Program-made: the position numbers and the translations under genes
Shown: positions 13,101 to 28,100 of the stretch, piece after piece
Layout of the letters: every line of letters starts with the position of its first letter
Position numbering within the stretch: position 1 is the stretch's first letter
Notes under the pieces: model-generated
Database searches by the model: none
Told to the model about the DNA's origin: nothing
What the model saw: the letters and a program-made list of their open reading frames with translations, nothing else
Assembly: GCA_905221615.1 (NCBI GenBank)
Contig: CAJNDT010000493.1
Location: 1 to 64,000 of the forward strand
Source: Symbiodinium sp. CCMP2592
Lineage: Eukaryota > Sar > Dinophyceae > Suessiales > Symbiodiniaceae
DNA length: 64,000 nt
Direction: 5' to 3'

Positions 13101-16100
13101 TATATAGAGATATGGATGACCTTCGTTCTATGTGTATATGCAGGTATAACTGTATGTCCATATCTCAACATATTTGCGACAGAGTTGATATATGTATAAA
13201 GACAAACTACCTGCAAAGACATACACCAAACACATACTTCTGTGCATTATGCTAATTTTTTAAAATTTGCGGTAGTTAAATATGAGACAACACAGTGCAA
13301 CATCATGCAACATAGCTTAATCACATGCAAATCAACGTAGAATACGCATCTGCACTACTATAGTAGTATATACCTATCTACATGTACATACACATCTACA
13401 TAGACATCTAACCAGGGTTGCATTCCAAGAAGCACTCTCGGACAAGACCTGCTCGAAGACTCCTGTGAGCGACGCGTCCAAGCTGTAAAACGCCGCGAAC
13501 TTTGTTCATTCGGGAGTTTCCGACAGTTAGGGGTACCTTGTTTTGGGGTCCTTAGAATAAGGATCCTAATATTTAGGGTACTATACCAGGGTCCCCTGTT
13601 TTCGGAAACTCCCATTCGTGTTTCCAAGATGACAGGGCTGGTGGCGACGACGAACGAGATGACGATGATGATTGAAGATGCCAGTGGTGATGGTGGCGAT
13701 CATTGGTCTCGGGATGACACTTCCTTGCGCTGAGTACATCCCCCTCTCCTCTGTTTGCCCGATTTGCACGTGCTGCTGAGGTCGGGATCTCATCCGTGAA
13801 AGGCTCAACCCTAAGCCATCAACCCCAAACCCCGACCCACAGAGCTCCGTAGGGCACGGTGGCACTGCTCGGCACGGCAAAGCCGCCGGAGGCCGCAGCA
13901 AGCTCGGCGAGGTGCAGGGACTTGCCTGACGAGTCGGAAAGGGCAGAACCAGGGGACCGATTAAGGAGAATAGACCATATAGGAACTGGAAGGAAGACAG
14001 TTACTATTGTCAACTAGTCTCTTCGGGTCGAGGGCTTAATTTGAGGCTTGCACTTGAAGCTGTCAGCCGTAGAACAAGAGAGTGTTTTCAAACTCGAGCT
14101 GGATCCCGCACACCCTCACGACAAAGCTGAACCTTCGACCTGCTCTTTCGACCTGCAGTACCACCTTGAAGAATCAGTCCGTCGCAAAGCCCCAATTCCG
14201 GACGTTTTTGCAGTAAAAAGCATAAGCCCCAACAGCCTCTGAACCCCACCTACACTCAAACCCCAAAGCTGTTTTCTGCAAGTACAGAGCCCCGCAGCCC
14301 TGACTGCCTCCGATGCTGCGTGAGTTCTTCGTGAAATCCGCGGAGGGAAGCACAATGCCAGGCGGCTTCGGAGGCTTCTGCATTGTCTCCTCGACTTCGT
14401 GAAGGGAAGCCAAAAACGGTCCCAGGAATTCTGAAGGGACTTACTTACCTTTGGTTAGTAGGGAATGGAAGAATGGTAGACATGGTAATTAGACTTGTAC
14501 CCCATTCCTCCATTCCCTACTAACCAAAGGTAAGTTCAGCGTGCTCGTTTTGGGTTCTTAGGGATTCTTAGGCAAGAGGCACGTAGACCCCTGCGCTTGC
14601 AGGATCCGCGGTTCCAGTTTCAGGTAAGCACGCAATTTGGGCTCAGCTCCCTCCCTACAGCCTAAGCCCCGAAGACCCCAGAAGCGAAACCCTAAACCCT
14701 ATGGCAATGCCTCAGGGCCGTAATCCTAGTTGCTGAGCTCATAAACCCCCAAACGTGTACACTTTCAGTTTTATAGTGGGGAAGATCATCCCAAAACGTG
14801 TAAAGTGTATCCACTCAGCTACTAAGCTCCTTAAGAAGGTCCTGGGTCCGGGGATCTCACTTTTCATCCTTGCCAACCGAAGCAGGTGTAGTAGTCAATC
14901 GTGACGTTGCTACCAGTTTTTGCCAAATCTTCTCATAATTAGCCTACCTGCTTAAACCCCACACCCTGAACCTCTCCGATCGGTCCAAAATGCCCCTTAA
15001 GAATGAAACTTAACGGAGGGCCCGATGAGCATGTCTTGGACCTTGGTTGGGCTCAAAAAGCATGTCGAAGCCATACACGGAGAGCGGTTTTGCAGGAACT
15101 CCCCGCCGGACTGCAGCACCTGCTCGATGAGCACAAGTCTGCTTGCAGGCCCCTCCGGGAAGGCACAGGACACCAAGGCCGGTCGAACCATGTCGCACAT
15201 CAGACTGGACGGGTCCTTTGTGTTAGTGGGCACCGACTTCACGGGTCGGGTCTAGCGCCCGTGGAGTTCTCGGAGGGCTTCGGAACTTCTTGGAGAATTG
15301 GAGCACGTCATCCGGAGAGCGCGTGGCTTTTAGATGATCCGGCTCCACGAAGCGCGCCAGCAGCTGGATGGCCCAGCTTTCGAAATCCAAGGCCCTCTCC
15401 CGTTAAGCCGACACCTTCGAGGCTTAAACTTCTAAACCCTTAAACACCTAACCCTTGAAGTCTCAAATCCTTAAAGGTCCTACATCATTATTTGGAGGTT
15501 CATGGGTAGTCATATGTCGGGTTACAAGTGCCCTAATATGTGCCCTAATATGGGCTATAGTTACGGTTACCCTAATGATAACCGCACTTGTAACTACCTA
15601 TGAACCTCCAAGTAGAGGTCCCCACGTTTCCCTCCCCCCGCAGCTCCGCTAGACGCGTGGGAGCGCTCGTCGCCGCGGAGGAAGCTTTTGTTGGCAGCTC
15701 CGCCTCCGAAATCTGGAGCTTACTTAAAGGCTCATGGGGCTTCGTAAGTAAGGGTATAAGTAGGTTAAAATTAAGACAACCCCACTTAGGGGACTTATAA
15801 CCCCTATTATAACCTACTTACTAAGTCCCATGAGCCTTTAAGTAAGCAACCGAGGAGTTGGGCTTCAGGGTTTCCGATGCCATTACGACTGATCGTAGGT
15901 TCCGCAGACTTTGGACTACGGGATCAGGGATCTGCATAGACTCCGGCATCACGCAATGAAGGAACACTCCTTAAACTTAAGCACCGCGCAGCCATTGCCC
16001 TTGCCCTTGCGTGTGCAGGCTTTCAAGCTTCGGCGGCTCGAGTCTACTTAGAGGATCATGGGGCTTAGTAAGTAGGTTAAAATTGGGGTTATAAGTCCCC

Positions 16101-19100
16101 TAAGTGGGGTTACCTTAATTATAACCTACTTATAACTCTACTTACTAAGCCCCATGATCCTTTAGGTACTCCGAATCCCTAAGCCTGAGGCTCGAGGCTC
16201 AACTGAGGGTCCGGAGTCGGACCGTCAAGGATCATGGGACTTAGTAACTGGGGTTAGAAATAAGGTAACTATACTTATACTTACTTACAACCCCAGTGAA
16301 GGTACATATAGCATTACTTGCTAAGTCCCATGATCCTCCAAGTAAAGGTCTGACGAAGTGGAAGGGAAGTTTCCTTGCAGTCCCTGCATACTTTTGCTCC
16401 AAGACACACCCAAGCTGAGTTCCCTTTATAGTTCTTGAACAACCATACGGTTGATGATATAAATCCTGCATCAATAATAGGGAATATACCATAATTCCCA
16501 TAGGGTCCTTAAGGTAGTGCAGGATTTATATCATCAACCGTAGTACAATAGACAACAACAACAATCCTTTCTACTCCCTCAGGTTCCTATCTTACGGCCA
16601 CCTTTCGCCGGTTAACATAGATGTTTTGTTATATGGACGGAAATCTCTCGGCTTGTCAAAAGAACTAAAGTATAACATGCACCAACAGCCTATTCTAATC
16701 AGGGCTTCTTTGTTAAGGGCTTGGGCTTTGGGTGGCTGTACTTCTGTTCGCCATCTTCCAGCGGATGAAAACTCCGCACTCCCATGTCCACGAAAGCCCT
16801 TAAGCGCTGAATCCGCAAACATTCAACAACTCCTCTCAACTTCCGCAAACCCCTTCAAGGCCCTCAACATACGAGCTCCGCAAACCTCTTCAACACCGAG
16901 TCCGTGGAAACCTGCGTAAAGTTCAGAGCATGGCTGGTTCCTTGGCATCTATCCTACAAGTAGGGTTTTGTGTGCCAGGCTACTATAGAACCCCGCCGCC
17001 CTTTGAAACTGTAAGGAACTGGCACCCAAGCATCGAGAAGTGCCTTCTCCCAGGTAACATCGCCACTGGCTGACACCTACTTCGGGAGAACTCCATGTTC
17101 AAGGCTCGAAGGATTACGGCTGTTCAGGCTTTGGGGTTTCAGGGTTGAGCTGTTAGTGCTTCCAAGGTTGCAGTATCGGCCTTTTGAGGAGGTTCTAGGG
17201 ACCCTTAAGAGTCTATATAGGGTATATAGTAGGTAAGGATCCCAAGGTTAAGGGCCCATACTGGGGGCCCATGGTTTCAACCGTTGAGTGATCGAGGCAC
17301 CAGGGCTTTAGGGTTTCGGGCTTTGAGCTTTGGTGCGGTTCTAAAGGGCTCGGTTCTCTTGAAGGCTGCCCCTGCAAGACCTTCCGAAAACTATCTATCA
17401 CAGAAGCACAAAGTCGTGCTGCACCAGGCATTCGCTTGCTCATAGGGGGCCTATATTTTGAGGGCTCCTTATTACAACTATAGTTTCAGATATCCCAACA
17501 CGCTATTCTAATTATTACGGCCCCTATGTTAATATAGCACTCATGTCATGTCTGCACGTCTTTAATGCTTTCGGAGCGGTTTTGCAGAGGTGCAACGCGC
17601 CGGTCCATGGATGTGTCTCCACGTTACACTCTCCCGAGCCCCTAAACCCCTAAACCCTGGGCCTAAACTCCCAAGCCCTTGAACCCTAAGACCGAAACCT
17701 TGCTTAGGGTTTTGAGGCTTCAAGATCTGATCCGTTTTATTTTTGCGAGGTGGCACCCACGACAACCAGCTTCAGTCTGCCTGATGATGGTGTAGGTTTT
17801 CGTATAGGTTCTCAAGATTTTCGATTAGTTTAGGGTCTAAGGCTTCAGAATGTAGGGTCGCAAAGCTGATGGGATTTCAAGGCTTGAGGGTTCAGGGTGT
17901 TAGGAGTTGCTGGGTTGGTGCCTTGCACTTCAAAGCCCCCGTAGCATCTTGATACCTCTCCACCAAAGCCTCCTGCTGGCAGACTTCCGACCAAATCTTA
18001 GCAAAGCGCACAGTAGGTACACTATAAGATAGCTGTATAACATACTATAAGATGCTGTCAGATATTGTCGTATAAGATATATTCCCCCAACCCCCAAAGC
18101 TTTCAGCGTCGCCTGCAGGCGCAGTGGCGTGCCGGCCAGACGTCGGAGCTCTGCCAATGTTGCCTGCGAGTGGTGACATGCTGCCATGCTCAGGACTGTT
18201 CTGGAATAAGGGATCCTTACAACGGGATCTGTGAGGAGCTTCTGGTTTTTTCCAATAAGGTTTGGCGTTGATATGTTGAAATGCTGGTGGGTTCTGTCAG
18301 AATGTAGGAGTTAGGCTTCGGGGGTTTCAGCGAAGTTTCGATGCTTTCCAAGGCTTTGGGGCTTCAAGGCCTTGGCCGTTTCTAGGTTTTTGGGCTTTGC
18401 GGTTTTGGAGTTCTAAGGCTCTAAAGATTTAGTCTGGGCGTTTGAAGTTTTAGGGTTTAGCGGCGAGGGTTTTTGGCTGTGCGGAAGCAACCTTTAAGTG
18501 CCATGCCCTTTCTTTTGCAACGGACATTGGTTACTCTAGCTAGAGCTTGCTGTAGGACTTTGGGTCTATGGTACAAGCTGGCGTTTTGAGATTTAGGATA
18601 TGGCATTTTGCGAGAGCGCCTAGATTGGTTGAAAATTTGGGTGCAGCTCCCAATCCGGGCCGTTCATGTGCGATCACCGAAAATGCCGGTGAACTGGACC
18701 CTCTGACACTCTGCACAACCCATCAAGCCCTCGTGATACCGATCCGAAAAACCGCTCTGCAAGCTCCTACAAACGATCCCAAACCATGTGAACACGTCCA
18801 AAAAGTAGAGACTCCTTAATGGCCCTTAGAAGTAAAGGGCCCCCAATTTAGGGGATCTACTTTCTAGATCCTCCCGGGGCCCTCAAAGCGTAAAACCACT
18901 CTAAACCGGCCCAAGCTTCTACATCACATGCTAAGCATTTTGAATTCATATCAAATGTCAGACCAAACAATGCGTTTTGACAGCATTGCCGCAGACCCAG
19001 CAATCCTGCTCAACCATCTCAAAGAGAAAGAGGGTCCCTGCTTCGGAGCTTGTTCGGACTAAAGCTGATGGGAGACTTACTACACTATCCAGAACAAGGC

Positions 19101-22100
19101 AGTCTCCACACCTTACTGTAGGTCATGCCTTTGCCTTATGTACTGCCCCCAGCAGTAATAGTTGAATAATATTCATAGTATAGATATATTAGGACCTAGG
19201 TCATGCCGCATGTCAGGCCCTCTTGCAGCACTGGCGATGGCTTGGCGCCTCCTCGTCACAGCTGGCGAGCAGCACCTTGCGGTCATTCCCCAGACCCCGG
19301 GAGACACCAGTTCACAGCAAGCTAAAGTTGTTGTTTGCTCAGCTACTGAGAAAGCCCAAGACTCGAAACAAACAACACCGAGTTGAGGAGTTTTGGGTCT
19401 TTCAGAAGCTCTGGCTCAGTGATGCTGGGCCAAGGCTCTTTTGATGCTAGCTCTCTGAGGTCTAGGATCTTGGGGTACCATACCCCGGATCTTCCTCAAA
19501 CCATACTAGAAGCCCTTCCTTATGTAATGTAAGTGAATCTCCGTTCGGAAGGTGTTTTGGTGCCGGGTCCTGCTAAGCTTACCTGACAGAGGATTCTGCT
19601 AGTGGCTTACAAAATTGAGTACGATACATTTCTCAGTCAAGAGCTTCTGGATTATCTGTGGTCCCGGTGCTCCTGAAAACAGTCCGACAAGGTTTGCCCG
19701 CTGCCCAAGCTTGGGATCGTCGAGCCCTCGTGTACAACACATATCTGTTGCGCTGGAGGAGATTCGCACCCAGAGCACGAAGACGAAACTTACTGATGCT
19801 GCATGATGATGCGGATGAAGATAAAGACGAGCACTGTGATGTCATGATGATGACGATGATGATGTTGGCCGCGGTGATGGAAGATGAAAGAAGATGACTT
19901 AATGATGGTTTGGGCATGATGATGGCAACGTGACGAATTTTGCTAATGATATGTTCACTCACTCTTGTCATCAGTGTTGCTGTCATCCAAAGCAGGTCCT
20001 CATGCTACATTTCCCGATGGCGCCCGCCTGCTGATTCCTCGCTCGAATGGCCACGTGTGAGAGCGTGTCCACAGCCTGGCGCTCTGTTGAAGGCTGACTT
20101 CAGGATCCTACCGCTCTCGGCGACACAGAAGATGCTGTCTACCTCCATCTTTAGCTAGGTGCAATTCCAGAACCTTCCCGGGTTCAGGGTACCATCCCAG
20201 ATGCCAAAAACCTGCAAGATGCCAACTTCCAGGGAGTGAACCCCTCGACATCGCCCGAAGCACGAACTTCTTGAATTCGACAACCTAAACCGTAAACCTC
20301 AAGCCCTAAATCCTAAACACTTAAATTCCACAGGGAACATTACAACCTAAAACCTAAACCCAGCCCTGCACCCTAAATCCAAACCCCAAAACCCCACCAC
20401 TAGAACTTCCCAAATCGTCTCGCCTGCCCAGCCGGTAGAAGTATTGCGGTGATTCCGGCAGGAATGTCCTTTTCTCAGGCTTGGCACTCCGCTCTGGGGG
20501 GTAGGGGGGGCGTTCAGGGGATGGGGTATTCGGGTAGTATGGAATGTTGGTCAACCATAGAAAAAACTCCATGGAGTCGTAGGCTGGACTGAAAGGTTGT
20601 GCACAAGCATGGTTTGACAATACCAGTAGTTACCTCTCCGTGGCTTACAAGACGCTAGCTAAGTGCCTAGGTACCTCTCTCGGGCCACAAAGCACTGGCT
20701 GAACCCAGGAATGAAGGCTGGGAGGCATGGGGGAGCATCCAGCACTAGAACAGGATGCGAGGGTAGCAGAGTTATAGAACCCCGTTGCTTAATCCTTGAA
20801 ATCCGGACCGTTGAATTCCAAACTCTGCGCCGTAAACAATGCTAACCAAACCCGGATTTCGGAACCGTATCACGAAAAGATCCCAAATTGTGAATTCCAA
20901 ACCCTAAAGCCCGAACGGCAAACCCAATGCCCCGCATCCCATGCCCGGAGCACACCATGTGCCTCCCAGCCCGTCATGGTCTCGACCAAAGCGACCATGG
21001 GTTCCTTGCGGGGAGGCTAATGTATAATAGTAGCAATATACCCCTATACGCCTATACCATGATGTTCCCCAACACCAACTCTTCGATTTTTGCTGTTATA
21101 CTATGATCTTCCCCAAAACCCTCTTTTATCATCACAGTCCCCTACTCCGATCTTCAAACCTTCTACGAAGCCTTTTGGACCCAGGCCAGGGGGTTCTACC
21201 TTTATAGCAACCCCTAAGGGTAAGCCTTCGAGGTACTAAGGGGTACTATGGGGTTCCATAAAAGGATCCCCTTTAAGGGTACCCCTACTTGTCGGTTATC
21301 ATGGGGAACTAAAGGTTAACCTTTTTGATTATATAGGGATTACACTACCCCAAAAAGGTTAAAGGTTACCTACTCTACTACGAGGTATAATGGGAGTTCC
21401 TACAAAGTACCCTTCGTAGTATAGGGCCCCAAATTAGGGGATCTGCTTCTCGGGGGTCTGGGTAAGGGTATAAGCCGGCGCCCCTTAAGAAACCACCCCT
21501 TATAGAACCCCTATATCGATCCCTTAAATGAGCCCTTTAAAGGAACCTACCTTACTAAGTCCCATGATCCTTTAAGTACTTTATAAGCCGGGCGATCTTA
21601 GACAGCGGGGCGGAAATTACCGGAAGCTCGGCCTGCCCTGGGGTCAGCTCGGCAGGCAGCGCCTGCAGCGGCTGCAGCCTGGGAAGACTTACCTTTGGTT
21701 AGTAGGGAATGGAAGGGGCCTTATAAAGGGGTCTATAAGGGTAACTATAAGGGATCTATAAGGGTACTATAATATAGGGGCCTTCATAATCCTATAGCTT
21801 ACCTTTGGTTAGTAGGGAATGGAGGAATGGGGTATAATTATAATTACCATTACTACCATTCTTCCATTCCCCACTAACCAAAGGTAAGAAGAAGGCGGCT
21901 TCTCTGCGTCTACGAAATTAGATATGACATTGATAAAAAGGCATACGGTATGAGATTATTAAACGGGATACGATATGGGGGGTTACCATAGGTCTGTGTC
22001 TACGGAATACGATATGAGAGTTTCCGAAAACTAGGGGTACATTATTTTTGGGGTCCGTATAATAAGGATCCCATTATTTAGGGTACTATGTGAGGCTCCC

Positions 22101-25100
22101 CCATTTTTGGAAACTCCCATATGAGATTAATAAGAGGGATACGATATGAGGGGTTACCACAGGGGGGTGTTATGAGGGGTTACTATGAGGGGGGATTACC
22201 ACAAGGATACGATACAGGGTTACTAATGGGGATCCATAAGCTCTATAAGGGATACTATACGAGGGGTTACCATAGTGGGTCCTAGAGGGGTTACCGTAAG
22301 AATACGATATGGGGTTATGCTATGTCACGTGATACCATAAGTTAGCAAGGGGTTGCCAAAAGGATATATGGGGTTACCATCAAGAATACTATATGAGGGG
22401 TTGCTATAAGGGGTGGGGTACTATACAAGGTGTTACTGTAAGGATACGATACGGGGTTGCCAGGTTACAATAAGCCGAGCTTTCTGGGTCTTTTGCTGAC
22501 CAGTCTCTATGCCACTCGAAACCTTATTGCAAAACCAACAAAGAACAGCACAACACCCTAACCCAAAGCCCCTGCTGAGAGCAAAAAACACATGGAAACC
22601 GTGTCGGCTCAGGGGACCCAGCATACAAGAGTGTCCAGAGTAGGACGAATTTAAGCAAAACTAAGTTTTGGGCGTTTAGCATCTGGGGGTTTAAGATTTC
22701 GGGTTTGGTCCTGGGATCCTCTTCCACCCTGAGGGAGGGCTCAGGCAACTCTGAAGGTACATGACATGTGCATCAATTTGTTATAGGGGCCTTATCATCA
22801 GAGTAGGGCGCCTTTCAGAAGTTCCGTTAGTATTAGAATGGGATCCTGCCGTCTGTCATCGTCGAAACATACGCGGACTACCCATGCGGTACATACTTCC
22901 TCTGTTGCCATAAGCTCGGGCTTAAAGGAATTGAGTTTCACATTAACTGTACACACCGCGAGACTGCAACCCATTAAAGCAAGATGCGGATACTGGACCA
23001 TACTTACAGGATCATGGGACTTAGTAAGTAAGGTTATAAGTAGGTTAACAGACCCCTTTATAGCTCTCTGAAGAATCCCTCCAGAATCCCGTACAAGTTC
23101 CGTTTAGGTCCTGTATAAATCTGCAAAGATCCCGATAAATCTCCCATCGACCCCGCTCCCAGAGAAAACAAGCTTACCATAAACACGACAACCCCAAACC
23201 CCCTAAATCCAAAACCCTAGAACTCCAAAAGCCCTTAAACCGACAACCCCAAATCCCTAAATCCCTAAGACCCTAAACCCCAAGAACCCCTAAATCCGAA
23301 AACCCCAAACCCTAAATCCCTAAAACCCCTAAAAACCCCTAAACCCAAACTCTCGGTTCCAGGGACGTTCCAAGCGCAGGGAAGGAAGCCACCAGCTGCC
23401 AAGGTCCCAAGCCCGCCCACCTTTCAGAGGCTTTTTAAAGCTACACCCTAAACCCTACCTTAACCCCGAAGAACCTACATGTTAGGATCAGGGGACTTAG
23501 TAAGCAGGTTATAATTGGGGTTATAAGTCCCCGAAGTCGGGTTACCCTACTTATATATAACTTATAGCGAACCTTTCAAAATATTTTTAAAGCCCCAAAC
23601 CCTAAGCCCTAAACCCTGAGCCCCAAACCCTAAGCCCAAAACCCTAAGCCTTAAACCCTAAGCCCACCCTTCAGAGGCTTTTAGGTCGGGTGCTGGGGTC
23701 TAAGGGGCATTTGCTTTAGCATCTTTGATTCTGAGAGGTTTAGTGTTTAGACTTTAAGGTTTAGGCTTAAGGCGAATAGGTTTGTGGGGTGATGGGCTTT
23801 TGGGTTCGTCGCTGTAGGAGGCTGGCGTTTAGCCAGGCTTTGTACGCGCTTGGGGTTGTGTGGGCCTACATCTACAGTTTGAGAACGAAAGGTTGTTGGG
23901 GTGCTCAAGCCAGTGGCCCCGATCGGTTGCAGTTTACGTTAGCTGAGTGCTTTAGAGGTCAGAAGAATGCCCCTTCCTGAAACTGATTTTAGACGGGGAC
24001 CCCTAGAACCCGAAATGCCCAAGGAGTCTGCATGTATTGCTGGGCAACTCGTGGCTATGGGTTTAAAGTTTTTGGGCTGAAAAGATGTGGCCACTCTTTT
24101 CAGGAAATGACCGTCTGCAGCTCAGGGGTTCGGGGGATTTCGGCTTGAAGGGCAGATGGTCATACAGTTGATGATTTAAATCTGCATTACCCATAATAAG
24201 GAATTTACCATAATTCTCAAGTTTAGGGTCCTTAAGGTAATGCAGGATTTACATCATCAACAGTAGACGGCCGTTGTTCGAGACATCGTTGTAGCTGGAA
24301 CCCGGTGCCAGCCGGTTCTTCGCGGCATTTCCAATGGCTCTGTGCATGTTTTGTCCACCTTGTATCGCACCAAAGCCCTCCTGCATGAGCATGTATCTTT
24401 GTCAATAGGCTTAAGTGGGCATGGGTCGTACAGGAAGACGATTACGTAGGCTCATGGCACTTTGTAAGTAGGCTATAATTGGGGTTATGTACCCCAAGTG
24501 GGGTTATCCTAATGACAATCCTAATTATAATCTACTTATAACCTTACTTACTAAGTCCCATGAGCCTTTAAGTATGTGTTGAGGCTCTTCTATTCGGGTT
24601 TAGGCTGCGTTGGAGCCTTCGCTTAGCCTGCCGGGGCTTCGTAGGACCTTGAAAACAGTTTAATGTAAAAGCTGCACAGTTCGGAAGGGACTTGAAACGA
24701 AGATCCCATGTTACTCCCACCTAGGGAAGGATGGGTTTACGAACGTAAATTCTGTACATGAAGTTTCTGCGTACCTTGATCGGGGTTTATCCTAAATCCG
24801 AAACCATAACCTAAACCCTCTACCCTCATGTTTTCACCCATAACCCACGTACAACAGTTGATGATACAAATCCTGCATTACAGATAATAAGGAATATACC
24901 ATAATTCCCATAGTTTAGGGTCCTGAAGGTAATGCAGGATTTATATCATCAACAGAAGGACCGACCGCTTGGAGGCTTGGAGGGACTTGCTCCAAGCCCG
25001 GGGCCAAACATGCACCTGACTCGGGTGCCCTCCGATCTGAAAGCTGAAATGCTGCCCCCAACCCGAAAATGAGTGCAGCAAGGGCCTTTATCATTAGAAG

Positions 25101-28100
25101 AGGGCTTCGGGCTGGAATATAATTTCAGTAAGGTATAAGTGTTACCAAGTATTAAGGTGCTGCTATATCATGTGCATTGCCTCTTCGCCTCTTAGGGACT
25201 TTCCATCCCTTGCGCAATCACAAGCAGCAACCTCGCTCTGAAGTAGGGTCTACTTCTGTGAAGCTTGCCCTCATAGGGACCCTTAGGAGGGTAAGGGGGA
25301 GGGGGGTGGTAGGGAACTATACTTCCTTAAGTCGGCCTTATTCGATCCTTACGATAGGTATTAAGGCCCCCTAGCCCCCTCCCCCCTACCCCCACGTAAG
25401 GGTCCTCACCTCATGATGCCCTCCACCCCATCGCCCATGTTTGCCTTCGATCAAAACCGTCTTTTCAACCGTTTGATCCAATTCGGAACCCTGAACATCC
25501 TTTTGTAGGAACCTGATTAAGAAACCTTGGGCCTTTATTAGGGTTCCTTATATGCATCCTACTATTTTGGGGTTATAGGCCGCGGCCCAGGGTTTCTCAA
25601 TCAGGTTCCTACATTAACCCCTAAACCCGGAAACCACAAAAAACGGATCCCCCGCAACCCGAAACCCCTAAACATCTCAACCCCTACATCCCTAAACCCC
25701 GAAACCCGGAAATCCCGAAACCGAACCCCTACCCATAGGCCCCAAAGTTCCTTTTTGGGGTTCATATTTAGAATCTTATGAGGTAATCCCAAAAAGGAGC
25801 TACTATGGGGCCTATGGGTAACCCCTACTTAAAGCATCATGGGTTATAATTAGAGTAAGCCCACTTAGGGGACTTATAACCCCAATTATAACCTACTTAC
25901 TAAGTCCCATGATCCTCTAAGTAGACCCTGAAACCACAGAGAGCCTGCGGAGCTGCGGCATCAGCACCTCTGACTTTGGGAGCACACGAAACTTTTGGAC
26001 TTCGGGCTTATGAAAGAGGGCTTTGGGGTTTGCCAGAAGTCTTTTTGGGATTTTTGAAGTTTAGGGTTTCGGGTTTACTAATTTCGGAGCTTAGACTTTA
26101 GGGCTTAGGGTTCCGGATTTTGTGGGGTGTGAGGCTTTACAAGTGAGGGTTTTAGAGCTTGAGGACTTTGGGCTCCTGAGACTTGTGGCTTTGATGTTTT
26201 TTGAAAACCACTTCTCATGCCTGCAGGTCTCAGGGTTTCGCTTTTCGGGCCCACGAGAGAGATCTTTCTTGGAGCCATGAGGTTTACTCATATTTGGGAG
26301 TTTCCGAAAACAGGGGACCCTAACATAGTAACCAAAAAATCAGGATCCTTATTATAAGGACCCCGAAATAAGGCACCCCTCAATTTCCGAAACTCCCAAA
26401 TTGCGCGGCGCCTTCAAAAGGGAGCCTTGAAGCAGTCCTTAAGGCTCTGCTCCGAATGCTACATCTCCTACCCTTAGGTGCGAGCGAAATCGAAGGTAGA
26501 GCGAAGATGCGACTTGAAAAGCAAGGTTTCGGGATAAACGATACTACAATTATGATGACGAGGACCCTACTAGTATTGATTGTGATTTACAAGTCTGTCT
26601 CTTCTGCGTCTGAAGGCCCCTTGCTGTATCAAACATACTCAAAGGATCATGGGACTTAGTAACTGGGGTTATACATAAGATAAGTATACTTATAATTGCT
26701 TATAACCCAATTAAGGTACTTAAAACCTTACTTACTAAGTCCCATGAGCTTCCAAGTAACCCTGAAGCCCCTGCTCCCCAAGGAGCCCAGCCTTCAAGAT
26801 TTGAGCCAGGACCCGTTCGGTGAGGCATCGTGCCTTCTCCTGGTCACGAAGGACACTCCCTCCATTCCCTTAGCCCTAGAAGGTCATCAACACATAAAAC
26901 TTCGGAGATTTCTATAAAAAGAATTTGGAGATTTCTATAAAAAAGGAGCCATGCCGCAAGAAAGCAAGCCAAAAACACACACTAAGGAAGCGCCGTGTAG
27001 TTCCCAGCCCCACGAATTCCATCCTATGGCTCGGGGCTCTAGGGCTCGGAGTTCGAAGGTGCGGATCGCTGATGGTTAAGCTCTGCAGTCTCTTCCAAAA
27101 AAAAACCGCCCGCATTTCTGAATAAGGTCAATATATAGGGGCCTTTTGGGTTTCCATTGTACTATAAACATTATAAGGAGCCTCCAAAATGGTACTGGTA
27201 TTTATTTAGGCCCTTATGTTATACATCCGCTTGGATCCCCTTCCCCTAGTGATACCACAATCACTTGCTGTAATTCAATGCAATCCCCGCCAGCCAGAAG
27301 TCTTACAACCCTTAGCCTTAGCCCGAACTCGAACACCCAAATCCAAACGCGCAGCTCTCATAGATTTACATTGTGGATCCCAGGAAGGAAGCGGAATCCT
27401 GAACTCTACGCCCTTGTAGAACCCTTATAGATCACCCTCGAAGGAGGCCTAATGAATAATTTGAAGAGCCTTAGTTACTACTCCGGAGGAATTGCTCCAA
27501 AACCCCACACCAGAAATCCCAAATCACCGTAAATCCTACACCCTGCGTCCTGAACCCGAAATCTCCAAAAGAAGGTCCCCCCAATCTTCGAAAAATCCCT
27601 AAAGGAACCCGGAAAGAATCCCTTTAAGGATCCCTTTAAGGAACCCTTAAAGGATCCCTTTAAAGCTACTCCAAATCCTACCTGGCACTGACAGCGCCCG
27701 CCTCGCCGAAGGTCTCCAGGTGCTTCGGATCTGGACAGAAGGCCGCCCCGGGCTTCTGGCCCTCCTTTTCGAGAGCTATGAGGGGCTTTCTAGGGGATCT
27801 ATGAGGGGCTTCAGGGGTATCGGGGTTCTAGGCTTTTTTTAGGTTTTAAGTTTTTTGCAAGGTTTAGAGTTTTAGGGTTTAGGGTTTAAGGCTTGAAAAG
27901 GTCTCAGGGTTGAGAGTCTTAGGGTCTTAGGCTACTCTAGGGGCCTTGACAATTAGAATAAGGTTTAAGGGCCCATTATACCATACTTACTAAGGCTTTA
28001 GTGCTCTAGGGTCTAGGGGTTTTAGGGAAGGGTTTAGGGGTTCAGGGTTTCGGTCTTTAGGGGTTTAGGGCTTTAGGGGTTGACGATTTAGTGTTTGGGG

